From a virus: a stretch of 35,909 nucleotides of DNA. This document shows, in pieces, positions 7,357-15,080 of this stretch. Each line of letters begins with the position of its first letter. Position 1 is the stretch's first letter. A program made the position numbers and the translations under genes. Below the pieces are notes generated by a model, which made no database searches, was not told the DNA's origin, and was given only the letters and a program-made list of their open reading frames with translations. Where the stretch lies: positions 1 to 35,909 of IMG/VR virus record IMGVR_UViG_3300013122_000008; one strand, 5' to 3'.

Positions 7357-9108
7357 TTAAACCCTAGCAAAAGCTAATTGCTCACCTAAGATATTACCCA
7401 AAGTCAATGCGTCAAGAGGTGTATTGATAATTGCATTTACATTTATTGGCTGTTGATAATTATTGTTATTTGTAACACTACTCGGCATAGAAGATTTGCC
7501 ATTTAACATATCTTTGCTAATCACGTATTCCCCTTGATGTACCATAGCCAATCCGGTATTTTTTACCCAGCCACCTTTTTCGTACCAGTCAACATTAAAC
7601 TTCGGATATTTTATGTCTTTGCCCATTATGTTTACTGAACCCTCGCCAATGTTCAAGTGAGGAAACTTAATTGATCTCAAAGCGTTTGTAATTCCCTCTG
7701 CCAATGCCTTAAACTTATCAATAATTGCGTCTTTAAAACTAGAAACTTTAGAAGACATAGCGTCTAACTTATCACCAAACTTTTCATGTACATAATTTAT
7801 AGCTGTCTCAACCACACTTTTTATTGTGTTGAAGATAAGCACAAAGCTATTTTTTAGATTTTCTAATACTGTTTTTATATGATTAAACATAGCTTCAAAA
7901 ATGGCTTTTGCAACCACAAACATTGTTTCAAGAATAGTTTTTAACACATTAAACATAAAAGTATAAATAGCAATCATTAAGTCAATAAACCACTTATGCT
8001 TTTGATACCATTCATCTACTTTTGTTACAATTAGATTTTTGATGTATTCAAATACTTCTGTAAACTTCAACCAAATACTATTTAAAAACTCCATAATTTG
8101 ATCTCGCCATAAGAAAAAAGCAACAGCAAGCAGACCGATCACAACAATCACTCCGCCAATGGTCAAAATAATACCGCCAAATGCTGTACTAGCGATAATT
8201 CCCACCGCAAAAATAATAGTTCCAAGAGCAGTTATTGCTACGCCAACAACCCCAATAGTAAGCCCTAAAGCAATTAACATCGTTAGTAATTTTGGATGTT
8301 CTTGAGCAAAATTGCCTATCTTTTCTATTACTATTGCTAATTTATCAATAAATTGGTTTACTATTGGCAATAATTGTTCACCCATAGTATTTTTTAACAT
8401 TGTAATTTTGTCATTGAGGTTTGAAAGTTGACCTGCGGTAGTTAGAGACTGGTTATACATCATATCGTGAAAACGCCCACCCTCTGCTGTTACTGACATA
8501 AAAGCATTTTTTACATCTTCAAAACTAACTTCACCATTGCTGACCATTTCCATTAAAGCCCCATTGGTTACACCCATTGCGTCTGCTAGATTAAAACCAG
8601 CCTCTGTAAGTTGTCTAAGTTCTGTTCCCATTAACTGACCTCTAGCTTGTATTTGACCAAAAGCTAAAACTAATTGAGGTAGTTTTTCCATACCAACACC
8701 ACTTGCGACATCACCTAAAGCCCTAAATACAGGAATTAAATCACCTGCGGAAGTTCCCATAGCCATTAACCGCTTGGATTGTTCTAGTATTTGGGGTATT
8801 TCAAAAGGGGTTTGTGCAGCAAATTGAACCAAATCATTTAATGTTTTTTGTCCTAATTCCATACTGCCAGTTAGAGTATTAAAAGCTACTGATTGTTGCT
8901 CAAAACTTGAGGCAGTTTCTACTAAACTTTTGGTTAGCAATGCTGTACCTGCACCGATAGCAGTAAATCCAGCACCGATCTTAACCATTGAAGACCCAAA
9001 ATCTTGTATATTTTTTCCAGATACTTGAGATAATTTATCACCAAATTGCTGTAGTGTTTTGCTCGCCTCGTCCTTTAGTCTCAAGATATAGGAAAGTTCG
9101 TTAGTCAT
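7357..9108 (-). CDS. Tape measure protein
   Basis: 583 aa. The N-terminal half has the TP901-type tape measure core (LVETASSFEQQSVAFNTL, TPFEIPQILEQSKRL, GQIQARGQLMGTELRQLTEA). A cluster of hydrophobic helices at about 270-335 is followed by long amphipathic helical repeats. The C-terminus is a beta segment near GGWVKNTGLAMVHQGEYVI. Tape measure length sets tail length. At roughly 0.15 nm per residue this predicts a short tail of about 80-90 nm (rule of thumb). It lies between the chaperone genes and Dit as in other siphoviruses. Confidence 0.9.
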   Translation of the reverse strand: MTNELSYILRLKDEASKTLQQFGDKLSQVSGKNIQDFGSSMVKIGAGFTAIGAGTALLTKSLVETASSFEQQSVAFNTLTGSMELGQKTLNDLVQFAAQTPFEIPQILEQSKRLMAMGTSAGDLIPVFRALGDVASGVGMEKLPQLVLAFGQIQARGQLMGTELRQLTEAGFNLADAMGVTNGALMEMVSNGEVSFEDVKNAFMSVTAEGGRFHDMMYNQSLTTAGQLSNLNDKITMLKNTMGEQLLPIVNQFIDKLAIVIEKIGNFAQEHPKLLTMLIALGLTIGVVGVAITALGTIIFAVGIIASTAFGGIILTIGGVIVVIGLLAVAFFLWRDQIMEFLNSIWLKFTEVFEYIKNLIVTKVDEWYQKHKWFIDLMIAIYTFMFNVLKTILETMFVVAKAIFEAMFNHIKTVLENLKNSFVLIFNTIKSVVETAINYVHEKFGDKLDAMSSKVSSFKDAIIDKFKALAEGITNALRSIKFPHLNIGEGSVNIMGKDIKYPKFNVDWYEKGGWVKNTGLAMVHQGEYVISKDMLNGKSSMPSSVTNNNNYQQPINVNAIINTPLDALTLGNILGEQLAFARV

Positions 9109-9129
9109 ATCTTATTATACCTGTTTTTG

Positions 9130-9348
9130 CTACTTCCTTGAGCTTTTTCTATTATTCTTTTTCATCTCAAACTCGTCATATTCACTTTTTACAGATAAGT
9201 AAAATATCATTTTACTAACCCATTCTTCGGGCTGTTTATCAAGTTCGGTTTTGGATAAATTGAGAGAAATACAGAGATATTGTTCATCAAATTCTTCTGG
9301 CAATCTGCCATGCCCTGCGAAGAATTGCCACAAGGCATGGCGGTTTAG
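9130..9348 (-). CDS. Tail assembly chaperone GT extension (made by -1 frameshift)
   Basis: This frame has no convincing start of its own (TTG at 9333, no Shine-Dalgarno). It is read by -1 slippage from the gene at 9345-9680. After slippage translation continues from C9348 as LNRHALWQFFAGHGRLP, adding 72 residues and making a fusion of about 183 aa. GPEEF/EEWVSKMIFYLSVKSEYDEFEM fits the T domain of G/GT chaperones, which coats the tape measure during tail assembly. It ends in a basic tail (KKNNRKSSRK). Confidence 0.85.
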   Translation of the reverse strand, partial: LNRHALWQFFAGHGRLPEEFDEQYLCISLNLSKTELDKQPEEWVSKMIFYLSVKSEYDEFEMKKNNRKSSRK

Positions 9349-9354
9349 TTTTTT
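9307..9354 (-). promoter_or_regulatory. Programmed -1 ribosomal frameshift signal
   Basis: The mRNA reads GC A AAA AAC TAA. The heptamer A AAA AAC (9354-9348) is in the right phase and sits directly before the 0-frame stop. Six bases after it begins a perfect eight-base-pair stem, GCCATGCC (9341-9334) with GGCATGGC (9314-9307), enclosing 19 bases. Heptamer, spacer and stem match classical -1 frameshift sites, and the location between tail tube and tape measure is where G/GT frameshifts occur. Confidence 0.88.
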
Positions 9355-9680
9355 GCTATTTTTGAAGTAGTAAGCGTATCAGTAACCACTTTATAAACTG
9401 CGTCTGCGTCATCATTCGGCATTTTAGTACCAACGAAGTCAAACAAGTTTTCTGTTACAGCTACGCCCTCTTTATTCTTAATTTCAAGCAAGATTATTTT
9501 TAATAACTCATCTTGAGCCTCAAAAATAATACTGGCTTTCATATCCAGATTGCCTTGTGTCTTGGCATTGATTGAAGTGGAAGATAGAAAAGCCTTTTGC
9601 ACTAACCTTTTATCTCGGTAGGTTAGATCAGCCTCATCTTTGAAAGTTACAACATACCCAGAGGGAGTAGTTATTTGCAT
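9345..9680 (-). CDS. Tail assembly chaperone (G-like)
   Basis: 111 aa, starting MQITTPSGYVVTFKDEADLTYRDKR. The N-terminal beta hairpin and central helices are like phage tail assembly chaperones placed between tail tube and tape measure. The last codons GCA AAA AAC before TAA form a slippery heptamer, so a fraction of ribosomes make a longer GT product. The G form is normally in excess. The assignment rests on position plus the frameshift signal. Confidence 0.85.
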   Translation of the reverse strand: MQITTPSGYVVTFKDEADLTYRDKRLVQKAFLSSTSINAKTQGNLDMKASIIFEAQDELLKIILLEIKNKEGVAVTENLFDFVGTKMPNDDADAVYKVVTDTLTTSKIAKN

Positions 9681-9709
9681 TTGTTTGTCCTTAGTAATTA
9701 CCTACTAAT

Positions 9710-10663
9710 TTAGTATGCGTCTTGTGTATTGATTAACTCTACTTTAATTAAACCATTTGTAGCGTCTTCTGCACCCTCAAAATCGGCTTCTAAAGCTACA
9801 TACTCCGTATCAATCGGGTGTTTGTAGCTAGATAATACCACTTTTGAAAGAGTAATGGTCAAAGAGTTATTAGAGCCATTACCAATCGTCTCATCACCAA
9901 TGATAGTTATGATTAACTCTTGAGCAGTGGTGTTTTCAAATGCTGTTTGTTGAGCAATCAAATTACTGTCTAAGTATCCAGATATTTTGCCCTTAACTTC
10001 GCTTGATTTGATATACAAATTGCTTGGTTCTGGTTGTGAGCATAGACCATGAAAATTATTGAGATCATTGGTATATTCAATGGATAGCTCCTTAATAGCA
10101 CACTTAATATCAGTTCCACCTAGAGTGATTGATTGTATATCAGTCCAATCAAATACTTTTGTGGTTTCGTAAGTACCTGAAATGGCTGTCTCACTAGCGT
10201 GGCTCAATGCTTTTCCCTCAAAAGAGAGCTTGCAAGGTTCGCCTACATTGATTGAAAGTGTAAAACCACCTGCTGTAAAGCCTGCGTATCTCTCTGTAAT
10301 ACCGCCTGTTCTTTGTTCCAAAGTCAAACTGGGCTTAGTAACTGTCTCTGTAATGGTGTGTTTATAAACTGTCGTTTCAGAGCCATACAAAGCAGATGAA
10401 GTGTCACCAAGAGCCGAGTTTAATACATAGCCCATAGCTACTGGGTAAGCGTTCATTTCAAAAGAGCCGTTATATTCTCTAATTCCAGATACAAAGTCTT
10501 TGTTTTTGGCTGGGCTTCCATTGATACCCTCAACCGCTACGGGTTCTTGCTCAATCACAACGCCATCACTGGGTAATACTGCAATAGAAACACTAGGCGT
10601 TACTGCTGTACCCACCACAGACTCTGCACCCAGTGAGATTTGATCCAATATGCCTTCTGACAT
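9710..10663 (-). CDS. Major tail (tube) protein
   Basis: 317 aa, beta-rich, no cysteine cluster or membrane segment. It begins SEGILDQISLGAESVVGTAV, the common opening of siphovirus tail tube proteins, followed by EVGINGSPAKNKDF-like and strand-rich segments (SFEMNAYPVAMGYVLNSALG, GFTLSINVGEPCKLSFEGKA) and a late beta domain. It sits immediately before the chaperone pair. Its size suggests an added C-terminal domain beyond the minimal tube fold. Confidence 0.85.
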   Translation of the reverse strand: MSEGILDQISLGAESVVGTAVTPSVSIAVLPSDGVVIEQEPVAVEGINGSPAKNKDFVSGIREYNGSFEMNAYPVAMGYVLNSALGDTSSALYGSETTVYKHTITETVTKPSLTLEQRTGGITERYAGFTAGGFTLSINVGEPCKLSFEGKALSHASETAISGTYETTKVFDWTDIQSITLGGTDIKCAIKELSIEYTNDLNNFHGLCSQPEPSNLYIKSSEVKGKISGYLDSNLIAQQTAFENTTAQELIITIIGDETIGNGSNNSLTITLSKVVLSSYKHPIDTEYVALEADFEGAEDATNGLIKVELINTQDAY

Positions 10664-10857
10664 TATTTGCTCCTTTTTTTGATATGTTTACTTTTTTTTT
10701 CCTTAATTCCTAAGTTCTCTTGTTCTATGTATTCTCTAAAGTTCGGATTATTGATAAATAAATCTGTTTCTATGACCTGACCAGATGTAACTACTCCATA
10801 ACCCTTTAAAGTAATTTCCACCTTTCCTGTATAAACGTATTTACTCATATACTCCAT
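10663..10857 (-). CDS. Small protein upstream of tail tube
   Basis: 64 aa, or 61 aa if the second ATG (10848) is used; ATG GAG TAT ATG offers both, and the GGAG could serve the second. An N-terminal beta part (YVYTGKVEITLKGYGVV) is followed by a strongly basic tail (KEKKSKHIKKRSK). The TGA/ATG junction overlaps the tail tube start. Small basic proteins occur at this place in other siphoviruses. Function is not known. Confidence 0.65.
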   Translation of the reverse strand: MEYMSKYVYTGKVEITLKGYGVVTSGQVIETDLFINNPNFREYIEQENLGIKEKKSKHIKKRSK

Positions 10858-10862
10858 TATAC

Positions 10863-11279
10863 CTAAAATCTGTTATATCTTTTTCTGCATTGGTACGTTA
10901 TCTCACAAAAATATAATTTACTTTCCTTTTGCTCAAAAATATATTGACCCCTTGTTAGTCTTGAGCTATCAACTAATCCATCAAGAGTAATATTATCCTG
11001 ATCGCCTAGTATCTCTCTAACACTTGCCACAATATCTCTTAATTGCCTCTGTGAAGTTAGCCTGTCGGCTTCTAATTGAATAAATACTGTAATAATAAAC
11101 TCGTGAATATCAGTCGTATCTCTTAAATCGCCCCATTCTTCTACCCAATTATTAGGCTGTATAGTTACTGCTGGGAATTGAGTAGGGTATTCAGGTACAC
11201 CATCATAGACCACTTTTACATTGGTAGCAGTCTTTATTAAATCTTGTAGTTTTTCTGTTACGGCTTGTTCGTCAAACAT
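10863..11279 (-). CDS. Tail terminator-like protein
   Basis: 138 aa. A helix at the start (EQAVTEKLQDLIKTATNVKVVYDG) is followed by strands (FPAVTIQPNNWVEEWGD, EFIITVFIQLE) and a helix (RQLRDIVASVREILGD). This alpha-beta order and size fit tail terminator/completion proteins that cap the tail tube. It overlaps the 3' end of the gp10-like gene by eight bases and precedes the tail tube. Confidence 0.7.
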   Translation of the reverse strand: MFDEQAVTEKLQDLIKTATNVKVVYDGVPEYPTQFPAVTIQPNNWVEEWGDLRDTTDIHEFIITVFIQLEADRLTSQRQLRDIVASVREILGDQDNITLDGLVDSSRLTRGQYIFEQKESKLYFCEITYQCRKRYNRF

Positions 11280-11739
11280 TTAATAAACCCTTTATATCAT
11301 TATACAATTTTGTTTCTATTTCCTTAAACTTATTGACCAAAAACTCTGACCCTTTTTTCATAAACCATTTGCCCCTAACACCTTTAACACGTCTAGCGTA
11401 AACATAATCACCCGACTTGACCTTAAATCTTAAAAACTTGCTACGCTTTGGAGTAATATACGTTCCTCTTTTACCATAAATCCCTGTGCCTTCTTCTTGA
11501 TACAAAGCATAATCGGTCTCGGCTTTGATTTCTGCTTGTGAGCCATCAGGTTGCACTTTATACTTGATATTACGTCTTAGATTTCCTGTGTCTACTGGGG
11601 CTTCTCTTTTTGACTGGTTAGAAAAGAGCAGAGAGGCGTTAGTAAGACAACCTACCTTAGCTGATCTTAAAAGATTAGGGTTAGCAAGTAAACCCATTAT
11701 CCTTTTTGTATTAGAAGTTACTTCTAGTGAGATTTCCAT
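11272..11739 (-). CDS. HK97 gp10-like neck/tail completion protein
   Basis: 155 aa with the gp10 family signature: a helix followed by SNQSKREAPVDTGNLRRNIKYKV, then DYALYQEEGTGIYGKRGTYI and a beta region with RFKVKSGDYVYARRVKG. The central V-D-T-G-x-L-R and the Y-x-x-x-x-E-x-G motif are diagnostic. It participates in head-tail joining. It lies between the stopper and tail terminator in the usual order. Confidence 0.88.
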   Translation of the reverse strand: MEISLEVTSNTKRIMGLLANPNLLRSAKVGCLTNASLLFSNQSKREAPVDTGNLRRNIKYKVQPDGSQAEIKAETDYALYQEEGTGIYGKRGTYITPKRSKFLRFKVKSGDYVYARRVKGVRGKWFMKKGSEFLVNKFKEIETKLYNDIKGLLNV

Positions 11740-11745
11740 AATGAC

Positions 11746-12081
11746 TTAGTTTTTAGCTTTGTAACAAAGACCAGATAAATAATTTTTACCGCCAATATGT
11801 TGTCTTTTGGTCTGCGTTACAGTTATAAACTCGTCATCTTCTTCAAAACTTGACCACTGGCTATCTACCACTATAAACTTTGCTTGCTCTGTAATGTTGG
11901 GAATATCATCGCTGATTATTCTAAAAGAGTATGATTGTCCTTGGGGTAGATTATCATATAATGCCACTGCCTCATTACTGGCTGGGATAATCCAAGTCTT
12001 TACGTTCTCATAAACTAACTCATACTCCCTATCGGTATTAGCACCAGATAACTCATAGATATTTACAAAGGTTTCCATCAT
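11746..12081 (-). CDS. Head-tail stopper-like protein
   Basis: 111 aa, beta-rich (WIIPASNEAVALYD, YSFRIISDD, AKFIVVDSQW, DEFITVTQTKRQHIGG). The size and position between the connector and gp10-like genes match the SPP1 gp16/HK97 stopper group, which seals the portal channel. The start ATG overlaps the TGA of the connector gene (ATGATGG). The call is mainly positional. Confidence 0.65.
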   Translation of the reverse strand: MMETFVNIYELSGANTDREYELVYENVKTWIIPASNEAVALYDNLPQGQSYSFRIISDDIPNITEQAKFIVVDSQWSSFEEDDEFITVTQTKRQHIGGKNYLSGLCYKAKN

Positions 12082-12665
12082 ATCTCAAAATTGGTATATC
12101 TAAATATAATTTCTTCCTTTTCTTTTTTAAATCCAGCTAAGTCAAAGTTCTGGCTCAAAGCGTCAAAATTCATATTGCTAATTGCTACCCCCGCATTTTC
12201 GCTGTTCAAGTACTCAAAAGCTACCCATTTAATCAGTAAATTAACTACATCTTCACCCCAAAACTTCTGTATATCGTACTCAATTTTGACAGCGTTATAT
12301 GGATAAGTAGCACCCACCACTGGGCTAGTGAATATGATTGTATTTTCATAAATAAAGTAATTGGTATTCAAGGTATATAAACTCGTCTTTTTAACCCCAT
12401 CAATATAGATGTCTTTTAAACTATTAATCGGGGTATTTTTCAACATCACTTGAGTAAATCCACTATTGAAAGTTTCAAAATAAACCTTAGAAGTATCAAA
12501 GTTCCTGTTACACTTAACCACTAATTCTGACTCAATCCTAGTAATTAAATCTTCCACTAGGGCTGTATCGGCAGTAGTAAATGATCTTTTGAGATAACTT
12601 GCAACCTGTGCGGGTGTAATTTCGCTATATCCTGAATAAAACAATTTACCATTAATTGCTGACAT
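12078..12665 (-). CDS. Head-tail connector (adaptor) protein
   Basis: 195 aa. The N-terminal helices (PAQVASYLKRSFTTADTALVEDLITRIESELVVKCNRNF) fit gp6/gp15-type adaptors that dock on the portal. A beta insertion (YIYIDGVKKTSLYTLNTNYFIYENT-like) precedes a C-terminal helix bundle (DVVNLLIKWVAFEYLNSE). Such an insertion is normal for connector proteins of this class. It follows the capsid and a small protein. Confidence 0.78.
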   Translation of the reverse strand: MSAINGKLFYSGYSEITPAQVASYLKRSFTTADTALVEDLITRIESELVVKCNRNFDTSKVYFETFNSGFTQVMLKNTPINSLKDIYIDGVKKTSLYTLNTNYFIYENTIIFTSPVVGATYPYNAVKIEYDIQKFWGEDVVNLLIKWVAFEYLNSENAGVAISNMNFDALSQNFDLAGFKKEKEEIIFRYTNFEI

Positions 12666-12666
12666 T

Positions 12667-12885
12667 TTATTCCTTATCGTTATTTAATATCGCAACATTT
12701 CTAACTTTGGCTCTCTTGCGTTTATGCTTTCTTTTGCTTTTTAGCTCGTCTAATGGCTCATTTTCGTCTTTGTTGTCTAATTCCGCAATATACCTGTTAC
12801 TAATCCCTATCGGCTGTCCTTGATAGATTACATTCGGTTGAAACAATAAATTATTAACAAAGACTCTCTGGGTAACTTTAAACAT
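12667..12885 (-). CDS. Small basic protein after the capsid gene
   Basis: 72 aa. The beta-like N-terminus (KVTQRVFVNNLLFQPNVIYQGQPIG) is followed by a Lys/Arg cluster (KSKRKHKRKRAKVRN). The Shine-Dalgarno GGAAAGG is four bases from ATG. The N-terminal part resembles small proteins found between capsid and connector genes in HK97-like phages. The role is unknown; nucleic acid or head binding is possible from charge. Confidence 0.65.
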   Translation of the reverse strand: MFKVTQRVFVNNLLFQPNVIYQGQPIGISNRYIAELDNKDENEPLDELKSKRKHKRKRAKVRNVAILNNDKE

Positions 12886-12927
12886 TTTACCTTTCCATAA
12901 TTTCTTAGTCTTGTAGTCTGTTCATTT

Positions 12928-12950
12928 CAGGGGGTAGGCAATACCCCCTG
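12928..12950 (-). terminator. Perfect hairpin after the capsid gene
   Basis: CAGGGGGTA and TACCCCCTG form a perfect nine-base-pair stem with a five-base loop, in the 76 bp between the capsid stop and the next start. Outside it, GTCTG and CAGAC can pair as well. No T-tract follows, so it may be a partial terminator, an RNA-processing or stability element that raises capsid mRNA relative to downstream genes, rather than a strong terminator. Confidence 0.55.
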
Positions 12951-12961
12951 TGATCAGCAGA

Positions 12962-14113
12962 CTAGCTGGCTGATGTTTCCATTCTGACAAAAGCTTTGTC
13001 GGCTTCTGCGAGTTGGATATCAATTCTTTCAGTGACTCTAACCGCCACCATATCTTGTTCAAACAAGTTGACAGTGGTTTGTCCATCACTAGAGGTAACA
13101 GTCGCTTCCTTAGAAAACTCTAGGGTAACTTTGCGTCTATCACCAATCATCAAGTAACGAGGATCATAGACTGCCATGAATGGAGCGTCAGCTTGAGATT
13201 GAGCTGTTCTCTTTGGCATAACTGTAGATTTGATATAAGGCAAATCCCAGATCGTCTTTGGTTGGCTACCTGCTGGAGCTTGTAGGATATATTGACCATT
13301 GTCGTCTTTCAATCCTCTAAAGTGATTAAGCATAGAGAATGACATTAGCCATTTCATGTTATCAACTACAGCGTCATCGGCTAAATCTAGAGACAGTCTC
13401 AAATCTTCTAGATCAGAACTTGCAAAGGTAACATCACCAGAGCCTAAAGTGTAAACTGGTACGCTGGCATTTCTGAAAATACCCTCAGTTCCAGTAATAC
13501 CCAAGAAAGCCCATTGATCTTCAACTTTGGCGATTGCTTCACCAGAAAGTTGAGCAATCCAGTTGAGAATATCAACATTAGCATCCTCAATCGCTTCAGT
13601 CGTACAGATCACCATTCCAGCTACTTTTTTAGCTGTGAATGTTAGATTGCCAGTGGCAGGTGAGCTGGCGGTGATAGCACCTTTTTCATCGGTTCGATAA
13701 CCAGTTACACTACCCATGGTAGGCAAGGTAAAAGTCTTACCGGGGAGAGCAATAACTCTGCTATTTTGGCGAGCTACACCGTATTGACCAGCAATGCGGA
13801 TAACTTCACTACCAAAATATTCAGGCACTAATTCAGCACCGCTAGTAGCAGTTCCAGTATCTAAATCTTTGGTAACTTTACCCAAGATGTCTTTGTGATA
13901 CTGTGCTTTGAAAGCTTTTACTGCTTCCTCTGCTTGAGCTTTTTCATCACCCTCTGGCTGTTTAACCTCTTTGAGTTGTTTCTCAACATTGGCTAACACG
14001 TCTTTGGTTACCGCACCTGCGATAGACTCTCTTAACTCTGTTACAATTTCGCCTTTCAGACCTGCCTTGACTTCCTCAAGAGCCTGTTTGGCTTGTTCGT
14101 TTAATTCTGGCAT
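12962..14113 (-). CDS. Major capsid protein, HK97 fold
   Basis: 383 aa. Residues 1 to about 90 are charged and helical (ELNEQAKQALEEVKAGLKGEI..., EGDEKAQAEEAVKAFKAQYHK), the delta/scaffold domain normally removed by the protease. The capsid fold follows: ATSGAELVPEYFGSEVIRIA, GKTFTLPTMGSVTGYRTDEKG, ICTTEAIEDANVDILNWIAQ, and DNMKWLMSFSMLNHFRGL near the A domain. It ends in a beta segment of the P/A domain. No separate scaffold gene is seen, in keeping with the N-terminal delta domain. The ribosome binding site is AAAAAAGGAG. Confidence 0.95.
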   Translation of the reverse strand: MPELNEQAKQALEEVKAGLKGEIVTELRESIAGAVTKDVLANVEKQLKEVKQPEGDEKAQAEEAVKAFKAQYHKDILGKVTKDLDTGTATSGAELVPEYFGSEVIRIAGQYGVARQNSRVIALPGKTFTLPTMGSVTGYRTDEKGAITASSPATGNLTFTAKKVAGMVICTTEAIEDANVDILNWIAQLSGEAIAKVEDQWAFLGITGTEGIFRNASVPVYTLGSGDVTFASSDLEDLRLSLDLADDAVVDNMKWLMSFSMLNHFRGLKDDNGQYILQAPAGSQPKTIWDLPYIKSTVMPKRTAQSQADAPFMAVYDPRYLMIGDRRKVTLEFSKEATVTSSDGQTTVNLFEQDMVAVRVTERIDIQLAEADKAFVRMETSAS

Positions 14114-14114
14114 T

Positions 14115-15059
14115 TTATTGCTCCTTTTTTAAACTAGTTACTAATAAATTAAAAGCTTTTAAAGACTTTCCTGACTCTTGGTTCTGTTGTTGTAGCTCTT
14201 GCCTAATGGCAGTGAGGGCTAACAAAACTTCGTCATCGGCTTTGTCTTCATCGGCTTTTACTTCTTCTGTGTTCAAATTCAAAAACTCTTTAACCTTACT
14301 ATCAATTATACCAGTTATAAACTCAACAAACTTTTGATCTTTGCTAAGAGCCTCAAAATCAAATTGCTTTGTTTCTGGTTTTTCTTCATTTTCTGTATCG
14401 CTTTCTTTTTTATCTTCTACTTTGTCGGCTTCGTCATCTTCACTTGAGATATGTACACCCTTTTCTTCCTCTTTATTCTCGGCTACAACCTCGTCATTTG
14501 CCTCATTTTCGGCTTTGTTTTCCTTATCCACTGTTTCTTCCATACTTTTAACCAAAGTAATAAAAGAATTGACCATTTCTTGTTGCTTTGGCTCTAAAGA
14601 GTTCAATAATGCGTTGGGGTTAGCAGGAATACCCACTAAACTTAATTCTAATAACTCCATTTTCTCAATCGTATAATCACTGCCAGCTTTTGCCCATTCT
14701 AAGACCATAAAGCCCACTGACCAAGCTTTCATAATGCCCTCTTTAACTAATCCATAGGCTTGTTTGGCTAGTTCCAAAGTCTTAGAAAATTGAATATCAA
14801 AAACTAATTGATTGTCTTTGCGTTTCACGCTGATAGCTTTACCAATCGGGAATTGGCTGTAGTTATGGTTCAACATAATTACAGGGTTTTTCTTAAAGTT
14901 ATCTAAAACCCAACCTTTGGGATTGATCTTGTCACCATGACGATCAAGACTATCATCACTTCCCACCACACCTCTAACAATCATTTCCTCATCGTCAACA
15001 CTTTTAAAAGTAAATAACGCCTCTAAGTTCAAGTTTTTATTTTTTTGCATATACTCCAT
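14115..15059 (-). CDS. Prohead protease (S78 family) with acidic tail
   Basis: 314 aa. The N-terminal 155 residues are the HK97 prohead serine protease domain: a VRGVVGSDDSLDRHGDKI start, a catalytic His in MLNHN (residue 65), the Ser in AWSVGF (114) and the conserved ELSLVGIPANPNA (138-150). The C-terminal half is low-complexity and very acidic (E, D, K repeats), then a coiled coil. Such tails can act as internal scaffold. It abuts the capsid gene. Two starts three codons apart (ATG GAG TAT ATG) are possible. Confidence 0.93.
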   Translation of the reverse strand: MEYMQKNKNLNLEALFTFKSVDDEEMIVRGVVGSDDSLDRHGDKINPKGWVLDNFKKNPVIMLNHNYSQFPIGKAISVKRKDNQLVFDIQFSKTLELAKQAYGLVKEGIMKAWSVGFMVLEWAKAGSDYTIEKMELLELSLVGIPANPNALLNSLEPKQQEMVNSFITLVKSMEETVDKENKAENEANDEVVAENKEEEKGVHISSEDDEADKVEDKKESDTENEEKPETKQFDFEALSKDQKFVEFITGIIDSKVKEFLNLNTEEVKADEDKADDEVLLALTAIRQELQQQNQESGKSLKAFNLLVTSLKKEQ

Positions 15060-15080
15060 TATATCTTTTTTTACAAATTA

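Noticed and set aside
14341-14676. Plus-strand open frames of 60-111 codons over head and tail genes
   Set aside because: They lie antisense to well-supported genes (protease, portal, tail tube and others), have Ser/Phe/Leu-rich shadow composition and no ribosome binding sites.
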